From NCBI GenBank assembly GCA_963932145.1, contig OZ010587.1, positions 110,080,829 to 110,144,828 of the forward strand: 64,000 nt of DNA, read 5' to 3'. The DNA comes from Acanthosepion lycidas (lineage: Eukaryota > Mollusca > Cephalopoda > Sepiida > Sepiidae). Made by a program: the position numbers and the translations under genes. This document shows positions 11,480 through 25,400 of this stretch, piece after piece; positions within the stretch are counted from its first letter, which is position 1, and each line of letters starts with the position of its first letter. The notes under the pieces were generated by a model. It worked only from the letters and a program-made list of their open reading frames with translations. It was not told where the DNA came from and searched no databases.

Positions 11480-12330
11480 AAAAAAAGAAAAAAGAAAACA
11501 GAAACTGAAATCGCGACTTTGGAAGACCTTTTTTTAATAAAGACTTTCCAATTTCCTTCCATGTGGTTTCACTGATTATTGAAATATCATTACCAGCGTC
11601 CAGTAGCATTTACACACCCACATTATTTATTTTCACATTCACAAATTTTCTTTTGTTTTCTGTAACCATTTTTCCGTCGCAATGCTGTGTACGAATTTCT
11701 TCCTTTGATAATTTTTTCTTGGCTTGGTTTTGCAGTGTGATTTTATATGTCATATTTTACCACACTTGTAACATTCTGCATTTTTAAATGGACAGTTTTT
11801 TCCAAGATGTAATTTACAACATCTGAAACAACGATTTATTCTCCTTTTTGTACATTTGTCCTTTACTGGTACCAATGCACTTTTTCTGAATGTATTCAAA
11901 CTTAAAATTGTCTGGCAATCGTCCACTATTTCTTTTGTTCAATTTTCGTCAAAATTTTCGCTCTTATTTCAAGATCATTTTTAGCTGTTAAACCTTGAAC
12001 GAAAATTAACCATTTGGACATATCTGTAGTTATTTCCTTTATTCTAAACTTTTCGCATTCTTTATTGAAGATACCAGCTTATGTAACAAAATCTTTGTTC
12101 TCTTTTTTGGTTAGATTTAAAACACCTCCAACGAGCATTAAACAGAGAGCTCTTGTCACTAAAGATTTTCGTCAGAATGTGTACCGTGTCTTCAAACTCG
12201 ATTCCATCTGTTTTTTCGGTAATATGTAATTGAAGTATATTTCATATTCTGTCGGAGATATTTTCCTCAACCACAATCTCGTTTTTCTTTTCTCTCATCT
12301 TCCCAGCCTCTGCATCCCTGAATGAATATT
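11480..12330 (-). pseudogene. LTR-retrotransposon gag-protease relic (Gypsy-like)
   Basis: On the minus strand, with stops and frameshifts, a gag-type region (about 12330-11830) leads into two Cys/His knuckles at about 11825-11733: CFRCCKLHLGKNC, then CYKCGKI with HIKSHC. A retropepsin-like segment follows at about 11610-11560, reading LLDAGNDISIISETTW, where the active-site triad D-T-G has become D-A-G. This gag zinc-knuckle to protease order is typical of Ty3/Gypsy-type elements. No reverse transcriptase, integrase or LTR is visible, so it is a degraded internal fragment. Confidence 0.7.
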
Positions 12331-12469
12331 TCTTCCTATCTACGAAAATACGCAGAAAAAGTCAGTTCATCCTCATGATTGTATACAAATTCTGATATAG
12401 TGTTTTGGACAACGTGTGGCGTAAGTGACGTTGATTTTTTTTGTTTGTTTTATACGTTTTTAAATATAT

Positions 12470-13580
12470 AGGGATTTGCCCAAAATGGTTGCTCTCTTTT
12501 TGCTGTTAGGTGACATTAGAAGCGTTTATTTTTCAAGCAAAAAGATCATTTTTATTGTATTCTGACAGCTGTTACGTCTGTGCTAACTTTTTTCTTATTG
12601 ATTGGAACATTGAACTTGGAAGAAAATATGGAAGGTTTTCGGCTATACATTTTTTTATTTTAAGAAAGGTAAAAATTTGACTAATGTACAAACACGCACA
12701 CAAAATGGTTTCGTGATTTATGGAGAAGATATTGTGAATAATCGAATGCGTCAATAACCTTTTATGATGTTTTGTGCTCAGGATTTCTCATTGAACAATG
12801 CTCCGCAGCCGGGTAGAATAATGGAGGTTAATAGCGACCAGATCAGAACATTACTTGAGAATATTCAACGATGCAGGAGATATCATCACGCCCGAGATAC
12901 GTAGATCAAGCGTTGAATATCGCTTGCTCCAACTTAGTTATGTTATTCTTTTTGATGTGTGGATCGATATAAGTTAAGTGAAAATGGACAGGATTCGTTA
13001 CTTAAGCATAACCAACGTGTTTCGTGTTTATAATAAATTGGTAATTGTAATTGTAGATTCTTTACACCAGTGTGGACAGCAAGACGTGTTCGAAATAAAT
13101 TATAACTACGGGCTAAAAATCCGGTTTTCATCCAGAACAGACAATGCTGCGTCCGTGTCAAATTTGGATGTGAGAGGAGATACTTTCAGGAAACCAAAAG
13201 TCTTATTCGAACAAGTACTGTTCCCAGTCAGATCAAATGAAGACCGAAATCAATGAGGAAAGGCATTCGGAATTGGTTTTAAAAAAGTGTTTAATATTCC
13301 ACTGGGATAACAATGGATCTAAAAATGGAGTCAAAAATGGTGTCAACCCGGTTGAGGAATTTTAGCACATCCTCCATATTCACCAAATGAAGTGTCGGAT
13401 TGCAGCATTAATGAAAAAAAAATTATTGAAAGATTGCAAAAGACACTTGAACCAGTTCTTTGCCAAAAAAGATAAAATTACAAATTTGCCCAAAAGAAAG
13501 TAGTAAATATGTTCTTCAATAAAGTCAATACAGAATATTTATTTTTCTTTACTAAACTGTACAAACTTTCCGGGTAAGCG
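12470..13580 (+). pseudogene. mariner-family transposase relic (copy C)
   Basis: A plus-strand mariner transposase with several frame breaks. Visible blocks are FKKGKNLTNVQT then YGEDIVNNR (N-terminal helix-turn-helix part, about 12655-12750), DFSLNNAPQPGR then EVNSDQIRTLLENIQR (about 12784-12880), the linker and first catalytic region in pieces (about 12940-13160), FHWDNN in place of the usual HQDNA.PH block (about 13290), an HPPYSP-equivalent frame-shifted stretch near 13360, and KDCKRHLNQFFAKKDK near 13430-13480. The order and spacing fit the family. The protein cannot be made in one frame. Confidence 0.75.
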
Positions 13581-14300
13581 AATAGCAAATACGTCTGTAT
13601 CAACCTTGAACGTCAGAGAATATATTTACTATCGCCTTTAAATGATAGACGAAGATGAGGGGCTGATTATGGAACTTATTCACTTAGCCAGGGTAAATTG
13701 CAAAATTCAACGAAAGCCTTTTCTTCATGAAATATCGACATGATGGTGTTCCAAATGTGTTCACAGATTAATTCAAAAAGGGTTTTATGGATTTTAACGA
13801 AACTCGGTCGACCAAAAAGGGTTAATGACATTAAGAAAATGTATAAATTTGTCTGTGATCTTTAGGTTTTAAAAAGGGAGGGGAAAAGAAAATTCCTGAT
13901 TTTTGTTAGCGTTTGCCTTAAGCTTATTGGAGTTTATTGATCTTTTTATAGAGATTAAAAGAAGTAAAGACGTTTTAAAATGAAATTTATTAACTCTTCC
14001 TTAAAAACAATTTTCAGGTTGATCTTAAGCGTTAATGTTTTTATTTCAAATGGGGAATAGGGAAAGTGACTTGGACAATTTTTATCATGACTTCTCGAAG
14101 GAAAAAAGTAACAAATCGATTATTATTATTATTCATATTTTAAATTATATTTTCTTTATATATTATATTATTATCGATTATTATCGATATATTATGCTAC
14201 TTTCAATTATGTCAGCAATCAAAGTGAAAATTAATGAAGTTTTAATTAGTTTAATTTGAACCCGACATTTGTCGCTTTAAAGGTACGGCAAAAGTAATGA
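13581..14300. other. no recognisable gene
   Basis: AT-rich sequence between a mariner relic and a LINE fragment. One 74-codon frame at 14035-14259 is Ile/Tyr-rich low complexity. I see no domain. Confidence 0.45.
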
Positions 14301-14870
14301 ATTAGTAAGGGTCGCTAAAAAAAGGGACAGTCGAAAATGCCACTTACGAATTGAAGGCGTCAAATCCAGAAGTTACAGGAATTTAAATCAATGAGGAAAA
14401 TGTTTTAGCAGACGACAGAATATGTAAAATGGAAATTCGAAGGCGCATTAGAATTGAGAAAGATGCCTTTCAAAAGTTAAGCAAAGTATTAAGAAACAGG
14501 TAAATTTCATTAGAAACAAAGAAAAGAGAGCTGAACTGAAACGCAATATCAATCATTCTATTTGGCAGTGAATGATGAAGTAAATTCCTCACAGATGAAA
14601 AGGTGACTTTAGGGAAGTAGTTCGACAGAAAACAAAAACTGAGAGTACCGTAGTCGGAACCTGTGGGAAACAAAGAATTATTAAGGAAAACAAAAAGGAC
14701 ATATACTTAGAATCAGAAAGAGACAGTTGAAATTTCTTGGACATATGATGAGGAAAGAGGGCTAAGAGATTTTGATACTCACAGGGTAAAATGAAAGCAA
14801 GAGTAAAAAGGGGAAACACTTCGGAAAGGAAAACAATGACGATAAATAATCAGTAAGAAGCTGAAGGAAA
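14300..14870 (+). pseudogene. RTE-like LINE, 3' end of reverse-transcriptase ORF
   Basis: The plus strand reads RIEGVKSRSY (about 14350), then after a frameshift LADDRICKMEIRRRIRIEKD, AFQKLSKVLRNR and ISLETKKREL (about 14408-14530). Frame-broken matches to the S-E-C-W-T and Q-M-K-R-R-L-E region follow, with ESERDS, FLDI and KRGLRDFDTHR near 14710-14790. EIRRRI...AFQKLSKVL...ISLETKKR is a hallmark of the C-terminal part of an endonuclease-reverse transcriptase family abundant in molluscs and arthropods. The catalytic RT blocks are absent, so this is a 5'-truncated dead copy. Confidence 0.75.
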
Positions 14871-16092
14871 AATCTGTTATATTTTGTTGTACAGATATAC
14901 TTCTTGTTACAAAATAAACACATTTCCCGGTAGTCGTGAAATTATTATATTCTTCATTTATTTTCTACTTCCATGTTAAACATTCACGCATTTTAATACA
15001 AGAAACAATTTTGTAAGCAGGTATGTTCAGTTTGCACTAGACTCTTGCTGATAAGGGATTAGCATAAGTAGAAGTAAAGCTAACTTTAAATTTTAAACTT
15101 TGTTAGAAATACAGATATGGATGACAAATTCTACGGCGCGGAAAGATGATTGAAGACAAGAAAACAATGTTCCTGGATGCCCAATGTTACCGCGCTGAAA
15201 GACGAGTGAAGACAAGAAAACAATATTCATGGATGTCCAATTCTACCGAGCGGAAAGATGATTGAAGACAAGAAAACAACGTTCTTGGATGACCAATTAT
15301 AGCGCGCGTAAAGATGTTGGAAGGGGAGAAAACAATGTTCCTGAATGTCCAATTATACCGGGCGAAAAGATGACTGAAGACAAGAAAATAATGTTACTGG
15401 ATGTCCATTCTATCGCGCTGAAAGATGACAGAAGACAAGAAAACAATGTTCCTGGATGTCCAATTCTACAGAGCTGAAAGTTGACTGAAGCCATGAAATC
15501 AAAGTTCCTGCATGTCCAATTCTACCACGCTGAAAGATGGTTGAAGACAAGAAAACAATTTCCTGGATGTCCAACTCTACCGCGCTGAAAGATGATTGAA
15601 CACAAGAAAACGATGTTCCTGTCAGTCAATTTCTACCGCGCTGAAAGATGGTTGAAGACAAGAAATCAATGTTCCTGGATGTCCAATCCTACCGCGCTGA
15701 AAGATGACTGAAGCTACGAAATCAATGTTCCTGCAAGTCCAATCATACCACGCTTAAGATGGTTGAAGACATGAAAACAATGTTCCTGGATGGCCAATTC
15801 TACCGCGCTGAAAGATGACAGAATGCAGGAAAACAATGTTCCTGGATATCCTATTCTACAGCGCTGAAAGATGGTTGAACACAAGAAAACAATGTTCCTG
15901 GATATCCAATTCTACCGCGGTGAAAGATGGTTGAAGACAAGAAAACAATGTTCCTGTATGGCCAATTCTACCGCGCGGAAAGATGGTTGAAGACAAGAAA
16001 ACAATGTTCCTGGATATCCAATTCTACCGCGTTGAAAGATGGTTGAAGACAAGAAAACAATGTTCCTGTATGGCCAATTCTACCGCGATGAA

Positions 16093-16770
16093 AGATGACT
16101 GAAGCTACGAAATCAATGTTCCTTCATGTCCAATTCTACCGCGCTGAAAGATGATTGAAGACAAGAAAACAATGTTCCTGGATATCCAATTCTACCGCGC
16201 TGAAAGATGGTTGAAGACAAGAAAACAATGTTCCTGTATGGCCAATTCTACCGCGATGAAAGATGACTGAAGCTACGAAATCAATGTTCCTTCATGTCCA
16301 ATTCTACCGCGCTGAAAGATGATTGAAGACAAGAAAACAATGTTCCTGGATATCCAATTCTACCGCGCTGAAAGATGGTTGAAGACAAGAAAACAATGTT
16401 CCTGTATGGCCAATTCTACCGCGATGAAAGATGACTGAAGCTACGGAATCAATGTTCCTTCATGTCCAATTCTACCGCGCTGAAAGATGATTGAAGACAA
16501 GAAAACAATGTTCCTGGATATCCAATTCTACCGCACTGAAAGATGGTTGAAGACAAGAAAACAATGTTCCTGTATGGCCAATTCTACCCCGATGAAAGAT
16601 GACTGAAACTAGGAAATCAATGTTCCTTCATGTCCAATTCTACTGCGCTGAAAGATGATTGAAGACAAGAAAACAATGTTCCTAGATATCCAATTCTACC
16701 GCGCTGAAAGATGGTTGAAGACAAGAAAACAATGTTCCTGGATGTCCAACTCTACCGCGCTGAAAGATGA
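16093..16770. repeat. 168-bp trimeric higher-order repeat inside the satellite
   Basis: The three-monomer combination (…GGATATCC…, …TGTATGGCC…, …CTACGAAATC…TTCATGTCC…) repeats at exact 168-bp spacing. The landmark AGATGACTGAAGCTACG starts at 16093, 16261 and 16429, with a mutated version at 16597. Identity between trimers is clearly higher than between neighbouring monomers, which marks a local secondary amplification. Confidence 0.9.
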
Positions 16771-18360
16771 TTGAAGACAAGAAAACAATGTTCCTGGATA
16801 CCCAATTCTACAGCGCTGAAAGATGACTCATGACAATAAAACAATGTCCCTGGATATCCAATTCTACCGCGCTGAAAGAAGATTGAAGACAAGTAATCAA
16901 TGTTCCTGGATATCCAACTCTACCCTGCTGAAAGATGATTGAAGACAAGAAATCAATGTTCCTGGATGTCCAACACTACGGCGCAGAAAGATGATTGAAG
17001 ACAAGAAATCAATGACCCTGGATGACCAACTCTACCGCGCTGAAAGATGACTGAAGACAAGAAAACAATATTCCTGGTTGTCCAATTCTACCGCGCTGAA
17101 AAATGTCTGAAGCTACGAAATCAATGTTCCTGGATGTCCAACTCTAGCGCGCTGAAAGATGGTTGAAGACAAGAAAACAATGTTCGTGGATGGCCAATTC
17201 TACCGCGCTGAAAGATGACTGTAGACAAGAAAACAATGTTCGTGGATGGCCAATTCTACCGCGCTGAAAGATGACTGTAGACAAGAAAACAATGTTTCTG
17301 AATGTCCAATTCTACCGCGCTGAAAGATGGTTGAAGACGAGAAAACAATGTTCGTGGATGGCCAATTCTACAGCGCAGAAAGATGACTGAAGACAATAAA
17401 ACAATGTCCCTGGATATCCAACTCTACCGCGCTGAAAGAAGATTGAAGACAAGTAATCAATGTTCCTGGATATCCAACTCTACCCTGCTGAAAGATGATT
17501 GAAGACAAGAAATCAATGTTCCTGGATGTCCAACTCTACGGCACAGAAAGATGATTGAAGACAAGAAATCAATGACCCTGGATGACCAACTCCACCGCGT
17601 TGAAAGATGATTGAAGACAAGAAAAGAATGTTCCTAGATAGACAATTCTACAGAGCTGAAAGATGATTGAAGACAAGAAAACAAACTTCCTGGATGGCCA
17701 ATTCTACCGCGCTGAAAGATGACTGAAGAGAGGAAAACAATATTCCTGAATGTACAATTCTACCGCGCTGAAAGATGGTTGAAGACAAGAAAACAATGTT
17801 CCTCGATGTCCAACTCTACCGCGCTGAAAGATGACTGAAGAAAAGAAAACAATGTTTCTGGATGTCCAATTCTACCGCGCTGAAAGATGATTGAAGACAA
17901 GAAATCAATATTCCTGGATGTCCAACTCTAACGCGCTGAAAGCTGACTGAAGACAAAAAAACAATATTCCTGGTTCTCCAATTCTACCGCGCTGAATGAT
18001 GACTGAACCCACGAATTCAATGTTCCTGCATGTCCAATTCTACCGCGTTGAAAGATGATTGAAGACAAGAAAACAATGTTCCTCGTTAGCCAATTCTACA
18101 GAGCTGAAAGATGATTTAAGACAAGAAAACAATGTTCCTGGATGTCCAATTGTACGGCACTGAAAGATGATTGAAGACAAGAAAACAATATACCTGGATG
18201 TCCAATTGTACGGCGCTGATAGATGATTGATGAAAAGAAAACAATGTTCCTGGATGTCCAATTCGACCGCGCAGAAAGATGATTGAAGGCAAGAAATCAA
18301 TATTCCTGGATATCCAATTCGACCACGCAGAAAGATTGTTGAACACAAAAAAACAATGTT

Positions 18361-21300
18361 CCTGGATGGCCAATTCTACCGCGCTGAAAGATGATTGAAG
18401 ACAAGAAATCAATGTTCTTGGATGTCCAACTCTACCGCGCTGAAAAATGATTGAAGACAAGAAATCAATGTTCCAGTATGTCCAATTCTACCGCGCTCAA
18501 AGATGACTGAAGAGAGGAAAACAATGTTCCTGAATGTCCAATTTTACCGCGCTGAAAGATGGTTGAAGACCAGAAAACAATGTTCCTGGATGTCCAACTC
18601 TACCGCGGTGAATGATGACTGAAGAAAAGAAAACAATGTTTCTGGATGTCCAATTCGACTGCGCTGAAACATGATTGAAGACAAGAAATCAATATACCTG
18701 GCTGTCTAATTCTACTGCGCTGAAAGATGACTGAAGACAAAAAAACAATATTCATTGTTGTCCAATTCTGCCGCGCTGAAAGATGACTGAAGCCACGAAT
18801 TCAATGTTCCTGCATGTCCAATTCTACCGCGTTGAAAGATGATTGAAGACAAGAAAACAATGTTCCTCGATAGCCAATTCTACCGCGCTGAAAGATGATT
18901 GAAGACAAGAAAACAATTTTCTTGGATGTCCAATTCTATGGCGCTGAAAGATGATTGAAGACAAGAAAACAATATTCTTGGATGTCCAATTCTACAGATC
19001 TGAAAGATGATTGAAGACAAGAAAACTATGTTCCTGGATGTCCAATTTGACCGCTTTGAAAGATGATTGAAGACATGAAAACAATATTCCTGAATGTCCA
19101 ATTCTACCGCTTTGAAAGATGATTGAAGACAATAAAAAAATGTTCCTGGACCGCCAATTCTACCGCTTTGAAAGATGATTGAAGACAAGAAAACAATATA
19201 CCTAAATGTCCAATTCTACCGCTTTGAAAGATGATTGAAGACAAGAAAACAATATTCCTGAATGTCCAATTCTACCGCTTTTAAAGATGATTGAAGACAA
19301 GAAAACAATATTCCTGAATGTCCAATTCTACCGCTTTTAAAGATGATTGAAGACAAGAAAACAATATTCCTGAATGTCCAATTCTACCGCTTTGAAAGAT
19401 GATTGAAGACAAGAAAACAATATTCTGGATGTCCAATTCTACCACGCTGGAAGATGACTGAAGACAAGAAAACAATGTTCCTGTCAGTCCACTTCTACCG
19501 CGCATAAAGATGATTGAAGACAAGAAAATAATATTCCTGAATGTCCAAGTCAACCGCGCAGATAGATGATTGACGAAAAGAAAACAATATTCCTGGATGT
19601 CCAATTCTACCGCGCTGAAAGATGACTGAAGATAAGAAAACGATGTTCCTGGATGTCCAATTGTACTGCGCATAAAGATGGTTGAAGACAAGAAAACAGT
19701 GTTCCTGGATATCCAACTCTACCCTGCTGAAAGATGATTGAAGTCAAGAAATCAATGTTCCTGGATGTCCAACTCTACCCTGCTGAAAGATGATTGAAGA
19801 CAAGAAATCAATGTTCCTGGATGTCCAATTCTACCGCGCTGAAAGATGACTGAAGACAAGAAAACAATTTATTGAATATCCAATTCTACCGCGCTGAAAG
19901 ATTGTTGAAGACAAGAAAACAATGTTCCTGGATATCCAATTCTACAGCGCTGAAGGATGACTGAAGACAATAAAACAATGACCCTGGATGTCCAAATCTA
20001 CCGCGCTGAAAGATGACTGAAGACAAGAAAACAATATTCGTCGTTGTCCAATTCTACCGTGCTGAAAGATGATTGAAGCTACGAAATCAATGTTCCTGGA
20101 TGTCCAATTGTACCGCGCTGAAAGATGATTGAAGACAAGAAATCAATGTTCCTGGATGTCCAACTCTACCCTGCTGAAAGATGATTGAAGACAAGAAATC
20201 AATGTTCCTGGATGTCCAATTCTACCGCGCTGAAAGATGACTGAAGACAAGAAAACAATTTCTTGAATATCCAATTCGACCACGCAGAAAGATTGTTGAA
20301 CACAAAAAAACAATGCTCCTGGATGGCCAATTCTACCGCGCTGAAAGATGATTGAAGACAAGAAATCAATGTTCTTGGATGTCCAACTCTACCGCGCTGA
20401 AAAATGATTGAAGACAAGAAATCAATGTTCCAGTATGTCCAATTCTACCGCGCTCAAAGATGACTGAAGAGAGGAAAACAATGTTCCTGGATGTCCAACT
20501 CTACCGCGGTGAATGATGACTGAAGAAAAGAAAACAATGTTTCTGGATGTCCAATTCGACTGCGCTGAAACATGATTGAAGACAAGAAATCAATATACCT
20601 GGCTGTCTAATTCTACTGCGCTGAAAGATGACTGAAGACAAAAAAACAATATTCATGGTTGTCCAATTCTGCCGCGCTGAAAGATGACTGAAGCCACGAA
20701 TTCAATGTTCCTGCATGTCCAATTCTACCGCGTTGAAAGATGATTGAAGACAAGAAAACAATGTTCCTCGATAGCCAATTCTACCGCGCTGAAAGATGAT
20801 TGAAGACAAGAAAACAATTTTCTTGGATGTCCAATTCTATGGCGCTGAAAGATGATTGAAGACAAGAAAACAATATTCTTGGATGTCCAATTCTACAGAT
20901 CTGAAAGATGATTGAAGACAAGAAAACTATGTTCCTGGATGTCCAATTTGACCGCTTTGAAAGATGATTGAAGACATGAAAACAATATTCCTGAATGTCC
21001 AATTCTACCGCTTTTAAAGATGATTGAAGACAAGAAAACAATATTCCTGAATGTCCAATTCTACCGCTTTTAAAGATGATTGAAGACAAGAAAACAATAT
21101 TCCTGAATGTCCAATTCTACCGCTTTGAAAGATGATTGAAGACAAGAAAACAATATTCTGGATGTCCAATTCTACCACGCTGGAAGATGACTGAAGACAA
21201 GAAAACAATGTTCCTGTCAGTCCACTTCTACCGCGCATAAAGATGATTGAAGACAAGAAAACAATATTCCTGAATGTCCAAGTCAACCGCGCAGATAGAT

Positions 21301-24300
21301 GATTGAAGAAAAGAAAACAATATTCCTGGATGTCCAATTCTACCGCGCTGAAAGATGACTGAAGATAAGAAAACGATGTTCCTGGATGTCCAATTGTACT
21401 GCGCATAAAGATGGTTGAAGACAAGAAAACAGTGTTCCTGGATATCCAACTCTACCCTGCTGAAAGATGATTGAAGACAAGAAATCAATGTTCCTGGATG
21501 TCCAACTCTACCCTGCTGAAAGATGATTGAAGACAAGAAATCAATGTTCCTGGATGTCCAATTCTACCGCGCTGAAAGATGACTGAAGACAAGAAAACAA
21601 TTTATTGAATATCCAATTCTGCCGCGCTGAAAGATTGTTGAAGACAAGAAAACAATGTTCCTGGATATCCAATTCTACAGCGCTGAAGGATGACTGAAGA
21701 CAATAAAACAATGACCCTGGATGTCCAAATCTACAGCGCTGAAAGATGACTGAAGACAAGAAAACAATATTCGTCGTTGTCCAATTCTACCGCGCTGAAA
21801 GATGATTGAAGCTACGAAATCAATGTTCCTGGATGTCCAATTGTACCGCGCTGAAAGATGATTGAAGACAAGAAATCAATGTTCCTGGATGTCCAACTCT
21901 ACCCTGCTGAAAGATGATTGAAGACAAGAAATCAATGTTCCTGGATGTCCAATTCTACCGCGCTGAAAGATGACTGAAGACAAGAAAACAATTTCTTGAA
22001 TATCCAATTCGACCACGCAGAAAGATTGTTGAACACAAAAAAACAATGTTCCTGGATGGCCAATTCTACCGCGCTGAAAGATGATTGAAGACAAGAAATC
22101 AATGTTCTTGGATGTCCAACTCTACCGCGCTGAAAAATGATTGAAGACAAGAAATCAATGTTCCAGTATGTCCAATTCTACCGCGCTCAAAGATGACTGA
22201 AGAGAGGAAAACAATGTTCCTGAATGTCCAATTTTACCGCGCTGAAAGATGGTTGAAGACCAGAAAACAATGTTCCTGGATGTCCAACTCTACCGCGGTG
22301 AATGATGACTGAAGAAAAGAAAACAATGTTTCTGGATGTCCAATTCGACTGCGCTGAAACATGATTGAAGACAAGAAATCAATATACCTGGCTGTCTAAT
22401 TCTACTGCGCTGAAAGATGACTGAAGACAAAAAAACAATATTCATGGTTGTCCAATTCTGCCGCGCTGAAAGATGACTGAAGCCACGAATTCAATGTTCC
22501 TGCATGTCCAATTCTACCGCGTTGAAAGATGATTGAAGACAAGAAAACAATGTTCCTCGATAGCCAATTCTACCGCGCTGAAAGATGATTGAAGACAAGA
22601 AAACAATTTTGTTGGATGTCCAATTCTATGGCGCTGAAAGATGATTGAAGACAAGAAAACAATATTCTTGGATGTCCAATTCTACAGATCTGAAAGATGA
22701 TTGAAGACAAGAAAACTATGTTCCTGGATGTCCAATTTGACCGCTTTGAAAGATGATTGAAGACAAGAAAACAATATACCTAAATGTCCAATTCTACCGC
22801 TTTGAAAGATGATTGAAGACAAGAAAACAATATTCCTGAATGTCCAATTCTACCGCTTTTAAAGATGATTGAAGACAAGAAAACAATATTCCTGAATGTC
22901 CAATTCTACCGCTTTTAAAGATGATTGAAGACAAGAAAACAATATTCCTGAATGTCCAATTCTACCGCTTTGAAAGATGATTGAAGACAAGAAAACAATA
23001 TTCTGGATGTCCAATTCTACCACGCTGGAAGATGACTGAAGACAAGAAAACAATGTTCCTGTCAGTCCACTTCTACCGCGCATAAAGATGATTGAAGACA
23101 AGAAAACAATATTCCTGAATGTCCAAGTCAACCGCGCAGATAGATGATTGAAGAAAAGAAAACAATATTCCTGGATGTCCAATTCTACCGCGCTGAAAGA
23201 TGACTGAAGATAAGAAAACGATGTTCCTGGATGTCCAATTGTACTGCGCATAAAGATGGTTGAAGACAAGAAAACAGTGTTCCTGGATATCCAACTCTAC
23301 CCTGCTGAAAGATGATTGAAGACAAGAAATCAATGTTCCTGGATGTCCAACTCTACCCTGCTGAAAGATGATTGAAGACAAGAAATCAATGTTCCTGGAT
23401 GTCCAATTCTACCGCGCTGAAAGATGACTGAAGACAAGAAAACAATTTATTGAATATCCAATTCTACCGCGCTGAAAGATTGTTGAAGACAAGAAAACAA
23501 TGTTCCTGGATATCCAATTCTACAGCGCTGAAGGATGACTGAAGACAATAAAACAATGACCCTGGATGTCCAAATCTACCGCGCTGAAAGATGACTGAAG
23601 ACAAGAAAACAATATTCGTCGTTGTCCAATTCTACCGCGCTGAAAGATGATTGAAGCTACGAAATCAATGTTCCTGGATGTCCAATTGTACCGCGCTGAA
23701 AGATGATTGAAGACAAGAAATCAATGTTCCTGGATGTCCAACTCTACCCTGCTGAAAGATGATTGAAGACAAGAAATCAATGTTCCTGGATGTCCAATTC
23801 TACCGCGCTGAAAGATGACTGAAGACAAGAAAACAATTTCTTGAATATCCAATTCTACCGCGCTGAAAGATTGTTGAAGACAAGAAAACAATGTTCCTGG
23901 ATATCCAAATCTACCGCGCTGAAAGATGACTGAAGACAAGAAAACAATATTCGTCGTTGTCCAATTCTACCGCGCTGAAAGATGATTGAAGCTACGAAAT
24001 CAATGTTCCTGGATGTCCAATTGTACCGCGCTGAAAGATTGTTGAAGACAAGAAAACAATCTTCCTGGATGGCCAATTTTACCGCTTTGAAAGATGATTG
24101 AAGACAAGAAAACAATATTCCTGAATGTCCAATTCTACCGCTTTTAAAGATGATTGAAGACAAGAAAACAATATTCCTGAATGTCCAATTCTACCGTTTT
24201 GAAAGATGATTGAAGACAAGAAAACAATATTCTGGATGTCCAATTCTACCACGCTGGAAGATGACTGAAGACAAGAAAACAATGTTCCTGTCAGTCCACT

Positions 24301-25400
24301 TCTACCGCGCATAAAGATAATTGAAGACAAGAAAACAATATTCCTGAATGTCCAATTCTACGGCGCTGAAAGATGACTGAAGATAAGAAAACGATGTTCC
24401 TGGATGTCCAACTCTACCCTGCTGAAAGATGATTGAGACAAGAAATCAATGTTCCTGGATGTCCAATTCTACCGCGCTGAAAGAGGACTGAAGCCACGAA
24501 TTCAATGTTCATTCATGTCCAATTCTACCGCGTTGAAAGTTGTTTGAAGGCAAGAAAACAATGTTGCTCGATAGCCAATTCTACGGAGCTGAAAGGTGAT
24601 TGAAGACAAGAAAACAATTTTCTTGGATGTCCAATTCTATGGCGCTGAAAGATGATTGAAGGCAAGAAAACAATATTCCTGAATGTCCAATTCTACCGCT
24701 TTTAAAGATGATTTAAGACAAGAAAACAATATTCCTGAATCTCCAATTCTACCGCTTTGAAAGATGATTGAAGACAAGAAAACAATATTCTGGATGTCCA
24801 ATTCTACCACGCTGGAAGATGACTGAAGACAAGAAAACAATGTTCCTGTCAGTCCACTTCTACCGCGCATAAAGATGATTGAAGACAAGAAAACAATATT
24901 CCTGGATGTCCAATTCAACCACGCAGAAAGATGATTGAAGAAAAGAAAACAATATTTCTGGATGTCCAATTCTACCGCGCTGAAAGATGACTGAAGACAA
25001 GAAAACGATGTTCCTGGATGTCTAATTCTACTGCGCTGAAAGATGATTGAAGACAAGAAAACAATGTTCCCGAATGTCTAATTCTACCGCGCTGAAAGAT
25101 TGTTGAAGACCAGAAAACAATGTTCCTGGATGCCCAACTCTACCGCGCTGAATGATGACTGAAGAAAAGAAAACTATGTTCCTGGTTGTCCAATTCTACC
25201 GCGCTGAAAGATGACTGAAGCCACGAATTCCATGACTGAAGACAAGAAAACAATGTTCCTGTCAGTCCACTTCTACCGCGATGAAAGATGATTGAAGACA
25301 AGAAAACAATATTCCTGGATGTCCAATTCAACCACGCAGAAAGATGATTGAAGAAAAGAAAACAATATTTCTGGATGTCCAATTCTACCGCGCTGAAAGA
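18361..25400. repeat. 1.7-2.0-kb higher-order repeat units of the satellite
   Basis: Long blocks of distinctive monomers recur in the same order. The marker GCTGTCTAAT falls at 18701, 20602 and 22391 (spacings 1901 and 1789). The marker GGAAGATGACTGAAGACAAG next to GTCAGTCCAC falls at 19449, 21182, 23027, 24256 and 24814 (spacings 1733, 1845, 1229 and 558). Spacings 1733, 1845 and 1957 differ by exactly 112, two monomers; for example, one monomer present near 18540 and 22230 is missing from the copy at 20460. Units become shorter towards the right edge. Confidence 0.9.
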
